A DNA stretch of 64,000 nucleotides from Oscillospiraceae bacterium. GTDB taxonomy: Bacteria; Bacillota; Clostridia; Lachnospirales; Lachnospiraceae. The DNA is taken from NCBI GenBank assembly GCA_021771715.1, contig JAETOO010000003.1, forward strand, positions 1 through 64,000, written 5' to 3'. Within the stretch, counting starts at the first letter, position 1. Each line of letters opens with the position of its first letter. This document shows, piece after piece, positions 8,212-16,891 of this stretch. The notes below the pieces were generated by a model, which was given only the letters and a program-made list of their open reading frames with translations, was not told the DNA's origin and did not search any database. The position numbers and the translations under genes were made by a program.

Positions 8212-8679
8212 ATGGGAGCGGCATGCAGATGTGCAGAGTGGGAAGAGAGTACGTGTGATGGAGCAGCGCAGGGCGGCGCTTTGATGTATGAATATGATAG
8301 AGTGCGGTGCAAGGTGCGGCTTCAGACGAGCTGTGAAGCTGCATGTTGCGCTAAGCACAGCCCGGTGTGTGGGACGGCGGCAGCCAGAGCGGATTGCTAC
8401 CGGGAGCTGACGGGCGCAGCCAGAGCGGATTGCTACCGGGAGCTGACAGGCACAGGGCTGTTGCTGTGTGCGGCGCTGGGGCTGGCGGCGGAGCTGCTGA
8501 TCTACCTGTGCTTCGGGCTCTCCCTGACCTGCGCGCCGTTTGTGGTGGCTGCGTTTCTGTGGCTGTCGCTGTCGATCGTCGGTGCAGGCGTGCTGCTGGC
8601 TCTGGACTCGGTTCTGAGCGTTTTCTCAAATAAATGCTTTTCATTCCGGCATTTTCCGCGTATACTGGTACGTGTCTGA
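8212..8679 (+). CDS. Hypothetical Cys-rich small membrane protein under SOS control
   Basis: I do not recognise this 155-aa product. The N-terminal half is polar and rich in Cys (about a dozen residues). It contains a tandem 12-residue duplication, AARADCYRELTG. The C-terminal half has two hydrophobic helices (GLLLCAALGLAAELLIYLC and VVAAFLWLSLSIVGAGVLLA), so it is probably an inner-membrane protein. The ATG at 8212 follows GGAGGGG; ATG 8284 is an alternative. It is the first gene after the LexA-box promoter. SOS-induced small membrane proteins in Firmicutes often halt division, but nothing here proves that role. Coding status is moderately supported. Confidence 0.45.
   Translation: MGAACRCAEWEESTCDGAAQGGALMYEYDRVRCKVRLQTSCEAACCAKHSPVCGTAAARADCYRELTGAARADCYRELTGTGLLLCAALGLAAELLIYLCFGLSLTCAPFVVAAFLWLSLSIVGAGVLLALDSVLSVFSNKCFSFRHFPRILVRV
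8380..8451 (+). repeat. 36-bp tandem duplication
   Basis: Two nearly identical 36-bp units (8380-8415 and 8416-8451) duplicate the AARADCYRELTG codons of the small membrane protein. Confidence 0.9.
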
Positions 8680-8788
8680 AATGGCGGTGCGCATCCGTGA
8701 TACATGCCCGGAATCTGAAATGCTGGGTATAGCCGAGGCATGTGCACAGGACGGATGGGGAATGGAATACGGGAAGGATGAGCTGGAT

Positions 8789-9451
8789 ATGGAACAAAGA
8801 CGGTATGATGCGGTGATCTTCGACCTGGACGGCACGCTGCTAGACACGCTGAGGGATCTGACGGACAGCCTGAATGCGGTGATTGCACAGTACGGCCTGG
8901 CGGAGCGGACACTGGATGAAGTGCGGCGCTTCGTGGGGAACGGGATCCGGAAGCTGATTGAGCGCGCGATTCCGGGTGGGACGGAGCATCCGAGGTACGA
9001 AGAGATCTATGACGCGTTCTGCGCGCACTACGGGGCGCACTGCATGGACGCGACGGAGCCGTATCCTGGGATAGATTCGCTGCTGGACTGGCTGACAAAG
9101 GCTGGATATCGCATGGCGATCGTCTCCAACAAGGCAGATTTTGCGGTGAAACGGCTGAACCGGATCTACTTCGGGGATCAGATTCCGGTCGCGATCGGTG
9201 AGCGGGAGGGGATTCGCAAAAAGCCGGCGCCCGATACGGTGCTGCAGGCACTGCGCGAACTCGGCGTGGAGCGGGAGCGGGCGGTCTATGTCGGGGATTC
9301 GGACGTGGACATCGAGACGGCGAGGAACAGCGGGATGGATCTGATCTCGGTGAGCTGGGGCTTCCGCTCGCGGGAGTTTTTGCTGGAGCACGGCGCCGTG
9401 CCGGAGCAGATTGCATCGAATGTCCATGAGGTGCGCAGACTATTGGAATGA
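8789..9451 (+). CDS. HAD-superfamily phosphatase, phosphoglycolate phosphatase-like
   Basis: This 220-aa protein has the four HAD motifs: FDLDGTLLDT (nucleophile Asp), the IVSNK Ser, the Lys in RKKPAPD, and VGDSDVDIETA. The helical cap between motifs I and II is the Gph/PgmB type. Likely substrates are small phosphorylated metabolites such as phosphoglycolate, which also arises during repair of oxidised DNA ends. It lies 109 bp downstream of the LexA-controlled gene and could be co-transcribed. ATG 8789 is chosen because the conserved FDLDGT begins about ten residues later; in-frame codons upstream add a non-conserved leader. The exact substrate is unknown. Confidence 0.8.
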   Translation: MEQRRYDAVIFDLDGTLLDTLRDLTDSLNAVIAQYGLAERTLDEVRRFVGNGIRKLIERAIPGGTEHPRYEEIYDAFCAHYGAHCMDATEPYPGIDSLLDWLTKAGYRMAIVSNKADFAVKRLNRIYFGDQIPVAIGEREGIRKKPAPDTVLQALRELGVERERAVYVGDSDVDIETARNSGMDLISVSWGFRSREFLLEHGAVPEQIASNVHEVRRLLE

Positions 9452-9471
9452 GTTTGAAACTTTCCGGTCGT

Positions 9472-9576
9472 GCACAGTGTTGCGGCTGCGTACGTTTTTC
9501 GGCTGCGTATAGTGTCGCGGATGAGTACGTTTTTCGGCTGCGCACAGTGTTGCGGATGAGTACGTTGTGCAACCTG
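9472..9576 (+). repeat. 35-bp tandem repeat, three copies, after the HAD gene
   Basis: Units at 9472-9506, 9507-9541 and 9542-9576 share the core GAGTACGTTTTTCGGCTGC. They start 20 bases after the stop codon of the phosphatase gene. No coding function is seen. Confidence 0.88.
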
Positions 9577-9647
9577 GAAAATTTTACGAAAAAACAAACG
9601 AAAATTTCTGCAAACCGGCTGAATTTAGATTTTTTTCATAAATTTTA

Positions 9648-9676
9648 TTGACACATCAGAATTTGAGGAGTAAACT
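9648..9676 (+). promoter_or_regulatory. Promoter of the amt-PII gene
   Basis: TTGACA (9648-9653) and TAAACT (9671-9676) are spaced by 17 bases. The leader to the start codon is about 150 bases long. Confidence 0.65.
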
Positions 9677-9693
9677 ACCACACATCAAGCGAG

Positions 9694-9726
9694 GGCGCTG
9701 CGGGTCATATGACCGCAGCGCCTTTT
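9694..9726 (+). terminator. Leader hairpin with T4: attenuator candidate
   Basis: A perfect 10-bp GC-rich stem (9694-9703 with 9713-9722) is followed by T4, about 18 bases after the predicted transcription start and 105 bases before the amt-PII start codon. A terminator inside the leader suggests attenuation or antitermination in response to nitrogen. The short T-run makes this tentative. Confidence 0.5.
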
Positions 9727-9831
9727 CCATTTATCGGAGCGGTATACGTGCACGGACCGCAGAGGGTTGGAAATGCGCACAGGCCGGGGCTGCAAACCGG
9801 CATCGCTTGAGAAAGAAGAGGAGGGAATTTT

Positions 9832-11568
9832 ATGGAAGAATTGACTGCTTTGACGAGAAGTGTGGATATTGGCTGGATCCTTCTGGGGGCGGCGCTTGTG
9901 TTCTTCATGCAGGCGGGCTTTGCGATGGTGGAGACGGGCCTGACGCGTGCGAAGAATGCGGGCAATATTGTGATGAAGAATCTGATGGATTTCTGTATCG
10001 GCACGCCGATTTACTGGCTGGTCGGGTACGGGATCATGTTCGGGAGTACGGCTCCGCTGTTTGGCAAGATTGATCTGTTCTGCATGCATCAGGATGACTA
10101 TGCGGCGATGATTTTCCAGACTGTGTTCTGTGCGACTTCGGCGACGATCGTCTCCGGTGCGATGGCGGAGCGGACGAAGTTCTCGGCGTACTGCATCTAC
10201 AGCGCACTGATCAGCCTGTTCGTGTATCCGATCTCCGGACACTGGATCTGGGGCGGCGGCTGGCTAGCAACGAGGGGCTTTCATGACTTCGCGGGATCAA
10301 CCGCAGTACATATGGTAGGAGGCGTCTCGGCCTTCATCGGGGCGGCGATCCTCGGGCCGCGTCTCGGAAAGTATGACAAGAACGGCAAGCCGAACGCGAT
10401 TCTCGGCCACAGCATGACGCTGGCGGCGCTCGGCGTGTTTATCCTCTGGTTCTGCTGGTTTGGGTTCAACGGCTGTTCCACGGTGGCACTGTCCGGGGAC
10501 GGCGCGGCAAACGCGGCGCGGATCTTCTACACGACGAACCTCGCGGCTGCGGTTGCGACGGTGACTGTGCTGATTATCACCTGGGTGCGCTACAAGAAGC
10601 CGGATGTATCCATGACGCTGAACGGTTCTCTGGCAGGTCTGGTGGCGATCACGGCGGGCTGCGACACGGTGACTCCGGCGGGCTCGGCGATCATCGGTAT
10701 CGTGGCAGGCTTTGCGGTTGTGTTCGGAATTGAGTTCGTAGACCAGAAGCTGAAGGTGGATGACCCGGTCGGCGCGGTCGGTGTCCACGGGATCTGCGGA
10801 GCGACAGGAACGCTGCTGACCGGCCTGTTCGCATATTACGATTTCGGGTCAGGGGAGAAGCTGGGTGTGTTCTACGGCGGCGGCTTCAAGCTGCTCGGGA
10901 CTCAGGCACTCGGCGTGGCGTGTGTCATCGCGTGGGTGACGGTCTGCATGGTGATCATCTTCAAGGCACTCGAGAAGACGATCGGCCTGCGGGCGTCGGC
11001 GACGGAGGAGATCGAGGGCCTCGACATCCACGAGCACGGATTGGCATCGGCGTATGCAGATTTTGCGCTGACCTCCAGCATCAATAACTTTGGCGGCGGC
11101 GTGAGCGCTGCAGCAGCAGAGCTCCCGGCTCCCAAGAAGGCGGTTCCGTTGGACGATGCTGTGCCGGTACAGGTGCGCACGCCGGAATCCCCGGTGGCGA
11201 GCGATACAAACCTGACGAAGATCACGATCGTCGCGAAGCAGAGCAAGTTCGACGAGCTCAAGGACGCGCTGAACAGCGTCGGCGTGACCGGCATGACGGT
11301 GACGAATGTGCTCGGGTGCGGGGTGCAGAAGGGCAAGGCGGAGTATTACCGCGGCGTTCCGATGGATATGAATCTGCTGCCGAAGATCCAGGTCGATGTG
11401 GTGGTCAGCAAGGTATCGCCGGATGTGGTGATCGCAGCTGCCAAGAAGGCACTGTACACAGGCCACATCGGAGACGGCAAGATCTTTGTCTACCGCGTGC
11501 AGAATGTGGTTAAGGTGCGCACCGGCGAGGAAGGCTACGACGCGCTGCAGGGCGAGGACTTCTTCTAA
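9832..11568 (+). CDS. amt: Ammonium transporter fused to a C-terminal PII signalling domain
   Basis: This 578-aa protein combines two normally separate proteins. Residues 1 to about 400 are an Amt/MEP channel of eleven helices with the pore motifs DFAGSTAVH and VGVHGICGATGT (the twin His). A Pro/Ala-rich linker leads to a PII (GlnB/GlnK) domain at about 460-578, with signature GDGKIFVYRVQNVVKVRTG. In the T-loop, KGKAEYYRGVPMDMNLLPK, the residue aligned to the uridylylated Tyr51 of E. coli is Met. Control is therefore likely by direct ATP/ADP/2-oxoglutarate binding. In other bacteria a free GlnK trimer plugs the Amt trimer; here the plug is tethered. ATG 9832 follows GAGGAGGGA. Confidence 0.93.
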   Translation: MEELTALTRSVDIGWILLGAALVFFMQAGFAMVETGLTRAKNAGNIVMKNLMDFCIGTPIYWLVGYGIMFGSTAPLFGKIDLFCMHQDDYAAMIFQTVFCATSATIVSGAMAERTKFSAYCIYSALISLFVYPISGHWIWGGGWLATRGFHDFAGSTAVHMVGGVSAFIGAAILGPRLGKYDKNGKPNAILGHSMTLAALGVFILWFCWFGFNGCSTVALSGDGAANAARIFYTTNLAAAVATVTVLIITWVRYKKPDVSMTLNGSLAGLVAITAGCDTVTPAGSAIIGIVAGFAVVFGIEFVDQKLKVDDPVGAVGVHGICGATGTLLTGLFAYYDFGSGEKLGVFYGGGFKLLGTQALGVACVIAWVTVCMVIIFKALEKTIGLRASATEEIEGLDIHEHGLASAYADFALTSSINNFGGGVSAAAAELPAPKKAVPLDDAVPVQVRTPESPVASDTNLTKITIVAKQSKFDELKDALNSVGVTGMTVTNVLGCGVQKGKAEYYRGVPMDMNLLPKIQVDVVVSKVSPDVVIAAAKKALYTGHIGDGKIFVYRVQNVVKVRTGEEGYDALQGEDFF

Positions 11569-11790
11569 GGCAGATGTGAGGAAGCAAGGAATCTTGCGCG
11601 GCCTAACGACGATTCGATTAGTTGTTCGAAACTGTGCTGACTGGATGCTGATCTTGTCTGTGATAAGTGAAGGAATCAGATGGTAAACGAAGGTGTGTAT
11701 TTGATGCGGCACGGATACTGAGAAAACCTTGAAGAGGTAATTGTCAGAACCGTACAGGAAAATACAGCAAAATAGAAGCGGCGAAATGAG

Positions 11791-11848
11791 GCTCCCCGCG
11801 GGCGGATGTCAGAGTGATCTGAGACCTGTCCGGCGGGGAGCTTTTTTT
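11791..11848 (+). terminator. Intrinsic terminator downstream of amt-PII
   Basis: GCTCCCCGC (11791-11799) pairs with GCGGGGAGC (11833-11841), and T7 follows. The preceding 220 bases (11569-11790) show no gene or clear signal. Confidence 0.85.
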
Positions 11849-11889
11849 GTTGAGAGTGTGCCGGCAGCTGAGTATGCATGAGTATCTGG

Positions 11890-12110
11890 CGGCTGTCGCG
11901 ATCCGCCACCCGTTTGCCGTCTGTCTGCTAGCGTTCCGCCACCCGTTTGCTGTCTGCCCGCTAGCGTTCCGCACCCGTTTGCCGCCTGTATCTGCTAGCG
12001 TTCCGCCCCCCGTTTGCTGTCTGCCCGCTAGCGTTCCGCCACCCGTTTGCCACCTGTATCTGCTAGCGTTCCACCACCCGTCTGCCCGCTATCCGTCCCT
12101 CATCCAACTG
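11890..12110. repeat. Degenerate 33-35 bp minisatellite
   Basis: The core GCTAGCGTTCC recurs at 11927, 11960, 11994, 12027 and 12062, followed each time by a CACCCGTTTGC-type stretch. Spacing varies from 33 to 35 bases and units are contiguous, so this is not a CRISPR array. The pyrimidine-rich sequence decays into looser copies up to about 12210. No gene is supported between 11849 and 12260. Confidence 0.75.
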
Positions 12111-12267
12111 CCACCTGCCCATTATGCGTCTGCCGTCTGTCCGCTATCCATCCCTCATTCAACTACCACCCGCCCATCACCCGTCTGCTATCCGTCCGCA
12201 CCCCTTCTTCCATCCCTTTTCTCTTTGCTAAATCCATCCCCCTCGACTGCTTTTAGTGAAATAACAT

Positions 12268-12284
12268 AAACCGGTTTAAACCAA
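12268..12284. promoter_or_regulatory. Candidate operator 1 for the GntR/LacI-type regulator
   Basis: Overlapping palindromes AAACCGGTTT (12268-12277) and GGTTTAAACC (12273-12282) occur here. The half GGTTTAAACCAA recurs as GGGTTAAACCAA at 12508-12519. The link to the regulator at 12623 is inference. Confidence 0.4.
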
Positions 12285-12371
12285 CCTTCAAACTCTCTGT
12301 AGAAATCATATAAAAAACCGCCCCTAAATTCGTCAATAGAGACTAAAATGCCAGCGAATTTTGTCAAAGGC

Positions 12372-12400
12372 TTGACAGGAATAATACACTATGCTATAGT
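12372..12400 (+). promoter_or_regulatory. Promoter of the GH39/Opp operon
   Basis: TTGACA (12372-12377) and TATAGT (12395-12400) are spaced by 17 bases. The transcript would carry a leader of about 215 bases. AT-rich sequence at 12540-12600 could hold a second start. Confidence 0.65.
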
Positions 12401-12505
12401 TGTAAAAAATGACGAAATAAATAGCCGAAAATGAGGGTAAATCAGGTTCGAAGGCTCTTTTTGCGCTTTCTGAATTGTGCAGTAATTATAATGAGCACCT
12501 TTATT

Positions 12506-12521
12506 TTGGGTTAAACCAAAT
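12506..12521. promoter_or_regulatory. Candidate operator 2 for the GntR/LacI-type regulator
   Basis: TTTGGGTTAAACCAAA is an almost perfect inverted repeat, located between the promoter at 12372 and the regulator gene. It shares TTAAACCAA with the site at 12273. Confidence 0.4.
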
Positions 12522-12622
12522 GCGGTTTTTGTTAGATATATACAAATTATTTGAACAAATTTTTTTGTTAAAATTATACAATATTTCCATGAAAAGAGAC
12601 AGGATTTGATGGGAGTGAGGAC

Positions 12623-13666
12623 ATGAATCAGGAGAACAAAGCGATCGCGGATGTGCTGCGCCAGGAGGTGCGGCAGCTTCAGTCAGACCGGCTGATCAAG
12701 CTGGAATCAGAGCGGAAGCTGGAGCAGAGGCTGAATGTCGGGAGACAGCGGATCCGTGAGGTGATTAACCAGCTGGTCTCAGAAGGGCTGCTGATCAAGT
12801 ATGAGGGAAAAGGGACCTACATCGCGCCGATTGTGAAGAACAAGCATGTGAATCTGCTCAGCTCCCCGACGATCAAGCCGAACGATCCGTTCTACAACCG
12901 GATGCTGATGGAGCTGACCGGCTACGCGGCGAAGAACAGTGTCAACATGATTCCGCTGACGATGGACACGCTGCACAACGGCGACATGCTTGCGCCGGTG
13001 CTGATGATCGGAAAATTTGAGGAGGAGGATATCGAGAAGATCAAGCAGGTCTACTCGAAGATTATCTCCTTTGAGAACTACCCCAATCACGACGATTTCG
13101 TGCAGATTTATTTTGATCACTTTAAGATAGGCATCAATGCAGCGAAGGTACTGGCTGCTTATGGGCATAAAAAGGTAATTCATATCACAGGGCCGGACCG
13201 GTATGCGTCGGCACTCTACCGCAAAAACGGGTTCATCCGGGGCTCCAGGAAAAACGGGATCGAGCATGTCGTTCTGGAGAGCAAGATGAACTTCAAGGGC
13301 GGCTTCGTCCTCGCGGACCAGGTGGCAAACCTGGTGGTGCACCGGCAGTTCACGGCGGTCTTTGCGGCAAATGACTGGATGGCGATCGGACTGATCCAGG
13401 CGCTGCGCGACAAGGGTGTTGACGTGCCGAATCAGCTGTCGGTTCTGAGCGTCGACAACATCCCGCTGGCCGGTCAGTTTGCTCCGGGACTGACGACGTA
13501 TTCGCTGGACGCGAATATGATGATTGCGGAGTGTTTCTCCCTGATGGATGTGGCGGAGAGCTGCACCGAGGATATCCAGTTCCACAAGCGGATCATCCTG
13601 CAGCCGCGGCTGATCACCAGGGACACCTTGAAAAAGCTCGAGACAGGCAGTACCAGGGGTGTTTGA
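12623..13666 (+). CDS. GntR-HTH / LacI-type sugar-binding transcriptional regulator
   Basis: This 347-aa protein joins a GntR winged helix (residues 1-70, including SERKLEQRLNVGRQRIREVI and the YEGKGTYIAP wing) to a periplasmic-binding-protein-like effector domain (about 75-340). The layout resembles AraR of Bacillus. The effector half contains FAANDWMAIGLIQALRD and LSVLSVDNIP, typical of LacI/GalR sensors. It is the first gene of the operon, 34 bp from the binding protein gene, so it probably represses the operon until the imported sugar or a derivative binds. The palindromes around GGTTTAAACCAA are candidate operators. ATG 12623 follows GGGAGTGAGGAC. Confidence 0.87.
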   Translation: MNQENKAIADVLRQEVRQLQSDRLIKLESERKLEQRLNVGRQRIREVINQLVSEGLLIKYEGKGTYIAPIVKNKHVNLLSSPTIKPNDPFYNRMLMELTGYAAKNSVNMIPLTMDTLHNGDMLAPVLMIGKFEEEDIEKIKQVYSKIISFENYPNHDDFVQIYFDHFKIGINAAKVLAAYGHKKVIHITGPDRYASALYRKNGFIRGSRKNGIEHVVLESKMNFKGGFVLADQVANLVVHRQFTAVFAANDWMAIGLIQALRDKGVDVPNQLSVLSVDNIPLAGQFAPGLTTYSLDANMMIAECFSLMDVAESCTEDIQFHKRIILQPRLITRDTLKKLETGSTRGV

Positions 13667-13699
13667 TGTAGCAAAAATATAGGAAAGTGAGGGAACGAA

Positions 13700-15643
13700 A
13701 TGAAGAAACGAAGAATCATGGCATTACTGCTCAGTGCGTGTATGGCAGTCGGCACACTGGGGACAGGCACCGCGGCATTTGCCGAGGAGAACCGCGGCGG
13801 CGTGGGAGACGGACCGTACAAGGAGTCCCCGCTGGTACATGAGCTGGTGGAGAGCGGCGAGCTGCCCGCGATCGAGGAGCGTCTTCCGGAGGAGCCGGCA
13901 GTCGTGGAGGTCGACGAGATCGGTATCTACGGCGGCACCTACGTCGGAGCGGCGTTCGGGCCGAGCACCGGACAGGTGGACACCGAGGGTCTGAGATTCC
14001 AGTCCATCCTGACGATCGAGAAGGATCTGAAGACCTTCAAGCCGAACCTGATCCAGAGCTACGAGATCAACGACGAGTACACCGAGTTCACGCTTCACCT
14101 GAGAAAGGGCATGAAGTGGTCGAACGGCGATCCGTTCACGACCGAGGACTGGATGTTCTGGTACAATGACATCCTGATGAACACGGACATCAACTCCTCC
14201 GTGGACGCGGTTTACTGCAGCAACGGCACGCCGATGACGTACGAGGCGCCGGACGAGTACACGCTCGTGATCAAGTTCACCGAGCCGAACCCGGCATTCG
14301 AGATCACGATGGCGCGTTACTCCACCAACATCATCCGGACGTTCTTCGCGCCGAAGGCATATCTGTCGAAGTGGCACAAATCGTACAATGAGGATGCGGA
14401 CGCGCTGGCGAAGGAAGAGGGCTATGAGTCCTGGATCCTCTGCTTCAAGGCACATCTGGACAACAGCCAGGCGCAGACCGACTGTGAGGCGCCGGATGTC
14501 TATCCGTGGGTGCTGGACCGCATCGACTCCAACGGCAACAAGTTCTTTGCGCGCAACCCGTACTACCACGTAGTGGACCAGGAGGGCAACCAGCTCCCGT
14601 ACATCGACGAGCAGGAAGCGCTGATCGTGCAGGACAAGGACGTCCGCGCGCTGAAGCTGATCAGCGGCGAGATCCACGCGGCAGGCGAGAACCCGCTCCC
14701 GGTATCGGACTACACGATGCTCAAGGAGAATGAGGCGAACGGCGACTACGCGGTCTATCTGTTCGAGAACACGAGAGGTTCTGACTGCGCGTTCACGTTC
14801 AACATCACAGACCAGGATCCGAACCTCCGCGAGATCTTCTCGAATGTGAAGTTCCGCCAGGCGATGAGCTACGCGCTCGACCGCAACACCATCAACGAGA
14901 CACTGTACTATGGCAAGGGCACCGTCAGACAGGCGACCGCATCGGCGGACTGCTCCTTCATGAAGGATGAGTTCGAGAATGCATTTATCGAGTACGATGT
15001 GGACAAGGCAAACGCGCTTCTCGATGAGTGCGGCTACGAGTGGAACAGCGCGCACACCGTGCGTCTGATGCCGAACGGCGAGGAGTTCAACCTGGTGCTC
15101 GAGACGATCGAGGAGTTCATTCCGATGTCCGAGATGGCGTGCGAGTACTGGACGGCAGTCGGCATCAAGGTGACGCTGAAGCAGGTGGAGCGCTCCTACT
15201 ATCTGGAGAGAGGCATTGCGAATGAGCGCGACATGCAGGCGTTCACGATGGACAGCGTCGGCGAGTTCAACCTGAGCGGCGCGGCATTCAGCCGTCTGCG
15301 CCCGGGCAACGCGTATGACGATCTGGAGTTCATGAGAGCGTACAAGGACTGGTGGGACAGCGACGGAGCACAGGGAGAGCAGCCGCCGGAGGAGATCGAT
15401 CAGCTCCGCAACGACTGCCTGAGATTCGGCACGATGTCTGCTGCGGATGAGGAGTACGCATCTCTCGGTGAGAGCATCCTGCAGAGAGTCAGCGATCAGT
15501 GCTGGTTCATCGGTGTGACCGTATCTCCGAGACTTGTCATCATCAGCAACCGTCTCGGCAACACGCCGACCGAGGGTACTTTCGCAAATGACTACAACTT
15601 CTGGAAGCCGTATCGCGGTGATACCTGGTATTTCAAGTATTGA
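13700..15643 (+). CDS. Family-5 solute-binding protein of an Opp-type ABC transporter
   Basis: This 647-aa secreted protein begins with a signal peptide cleaved near TAAFAEE; there is no lipobox Cys. The rest is an SBP_bac_5 domain, with IYGGTYVGAAFG near the start, FTLHLRKGMKWSNGDPF, and VKFRQAMSYALDRNTI in the second lobe. Family-5 proteins bind peptides, but this branch, linked to glycosidase genes, usually binds oligosaccharides or glycosides. It sits directly after the regulator and before the permease genes. The 248-bp gap to the first permease holds a hairpin (15801-15825) that probably sets a high ratio of binding protein to permease. Anchoring to the cell surface without a lipid is unexplained. 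Confidence 0.88.
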   Translation: MKKRRIMALLLSACMAVGTLGTGTAAFAEENRGGVGDGPYKESPLVHELVESGELPAIEERLPEEPAVVEVDEIGIYGGTYVGAAFGPSTGQVDTEGLRFQSILTIEKDLKTFKPNLIQSYEINDEYTEFTLHLRKGMKWSNGDPFTTEDWMFWYNDILMNTDINSSVDAVYCSNGTPMTYEAPDEYTLVIKFTEPNPAFEITMARYSTNIIRTFFAPKAYLSKWHKSYNEDADALAKEEGYESWILCFKAHLDNSQAQTDCEAPDVYPWVLDRIDSNGNKFFARNPYYHVVDQEGNQLPYIDEQEALIVQDKDVRALKLISGEIHAAGENPLPVSDYTMLKENEANGDYAVYLFENTRGSDCAFTFNITDQDPNLREIFSNVKFRQAMSYALDRNTINETLYYGKGTVRQATASADCSFMKDEFENAFIEYDVDKANALLDECGYEWNSAHTVRLMPNGEEFNLVLETIEEFIPMSEMACEYWTAVGIKVTLKQVERSYYLERGIANERDMQAFTMDSVGEFNLSGAAFSRLRPGNAYDDLEFMRAYKDWWDSDGAQGEQPPEEIDQLRNDCLRFGTMSAADEEYASLGESILQRVSDQCWFIGVTVSPRLVIISNRLGNTPTEGTFANDYNFWKPYRGDTWYFKY

Positions 15644-15800
15644 TCGCTGCAGACAGCGCGGTGAGAGAAGTCTGAAACGCTCCGCATAGAAGAAATGGCG
15701 AAAAACATGCAGGGCAGAACGTATCATAGCTGTAAAGCGGACAAGAGGACAGTCTGACTGTGATCCGATCTACAAGGCTGGATGATACAGATGCGGTGGC

Positions 15801-15825
15801 GCGGCTCCCGGCTTCGGAGAGCCGC
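15801..15825 (+). terminator. Intercistronic hairpin between binding protein and permease genes
   Basis: GCGGCTC (15801-15807) pairs with GAGCCGC (15819-15825) without a T-run. It probably stabilises the upstream mRNA segment or causes partial termination. Nothing else is seen in 15644-15890. Confidence 0.45.
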
Positions 15826-15890
15826 AGCCATTGCCCTGTGGAGTCCTGCAGCAGCTACGCTGTCTGAAAGAGAAGGAGGGGCATGGCTTA

Positions 15891-16874
15891 ATGAAAAAAT
15901 ACATAGGTAAGAGATTCATCTATATGCTTGTTTTGCTGGCGATCATGTCTGTGTTCGCGTTCGTTGTGATACAGCTTCCGCCAGGAGATTATCTGACATC
16001 GTATATCTCGAATCTGCAGCAGCAGATGGGACAGGTGGACCAGTCCGTCATCGACAGCCTGAAGCAGCAGTACGGGATGGACAAGCCGATGTGGCAGCAG
16101 TATTTCCTGTGGATGCGGAATATGTTCCGCGGGGACTTCGGACAGTCCTTCCAGTGGAACCAGCCGGTGAAGACGCTGATCGCCTCGCGGATGCCCATGA
16201 CGATCGTGCTGTCGCTGATCACGCTGCTCTTCGCGTATGCGCTCGCGATCCCGATCGGCATCTACTCCGCCAGACACCAGTACTCGATCGGGGACTATCT
16301 GGCGTCGATTCTGGGCTTCGTGGGACTGGCGACGCCGAGCTTTTTCCTGGCACTGCTTCTGATGTACTACAGCAACCGCTACTTCGGCCTCAGCGTGGGC
16401 GGCTTCTACTCCCCGGAGTTCCAGAACGCGCCCTGGAGCCTGGCGCGGCTGTGGGATCTGTGCAAGCACCTGCCGATTCCGGTGATCGTCATCGGCCTTG
16501 CCAGCATGGCAAATGTTATCAGAATACTAAGAGCGAGCCTTCTGGATGAGCTGAAGCGGCCGTACGTGGTGGCGGCCAGAGCCAGAGGACTGAAAGAGAA
16601 CAAGATGATTTACAAATATCCGGTGCGCGTGGCGCTGAACCCGATTATCAGCTCGATCGGGAGCATCCTGCCGGGAATCGTGTCGGGCGCGACGGTGACG
16701 GCGATCGTGCTGGACATCCCCACCGTCGGTTCCCTGTTGTACAATGCATTGCTCTCTCAGGACATGTACCTGGCAGGAGCGAGCGTGCTGATGCTGACGG
16801 CCATCACGATTGTGGGCACGTTCATCTCAGACATCCTCCTGGTGGTGATTGATCCGAGAATCCGGCTGCAGTAG
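15891..16874 (+). CDS. Opp/Dpp-type ABC transporter permease (DppB-like)
   Basis: This 327-aa integral membrane protein has six helices and the binding-protein-dependent permease signature around RARGLKENKMIYKYPVRVAL. It is the B-type permease with a long periplasmic loop after the first helix. It forms the channel with the C-type permease encoded next. ATG 15891 is used because the conserved MKKYIGKRFIYM start follows; an upstream in-frame ATG has no good ribosome binding site. Confidence 0.9.
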   Translation: MKKYIGKRFIYMLVLLAIMSVFAFVVIQLPPGDYLTSYISNLQQQMGQVDQSVIDSLKQQYGMDKPMWQQYFLWMRNMFRGDFGQSFQWNQPVKTLIASRMPMTIVLSLITLLFAYALAIPIGIYSARHQYSIGDYLASILGFVGLATPSFFLALLLMYYSNRYFGLSVGGFYSPEFQNAPWSLARLWDLCKHLPIPVIVIGLASMANVIRILRASLLDELKRPYVVAARARGLKENKMIYKYPVRVALNPIISSIGSILPGIVSGATVTAIVLDIPTVGSLLYNALLSQDMYLAGASVLMLTAITIVGTFISDILLVVIDPRIRLQ

Positions 16875-16891
16875 AGGAAGGAGGAAATCAC

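Noticed and set aside
8045-8284. A 79-codon open frame overlapping the thiT end and the SOS promoter
   Set aside because: It would be translated through the LexA boxes and promoter, has no ribosome binding site and matches no family.
11890-12210. Possible CRISPR array
   Set aside because: Units of 33-35 bp are contiguous, degenerate and have no unique spacers; no cas gene is present in the window.
13724-15727. A 667-codon minus-strand open frame opposite the family-5 binding protein gene
   Set aside because: It is a composition shadow of the binding protein gene, with no ribosome binding site or recognisable motif.
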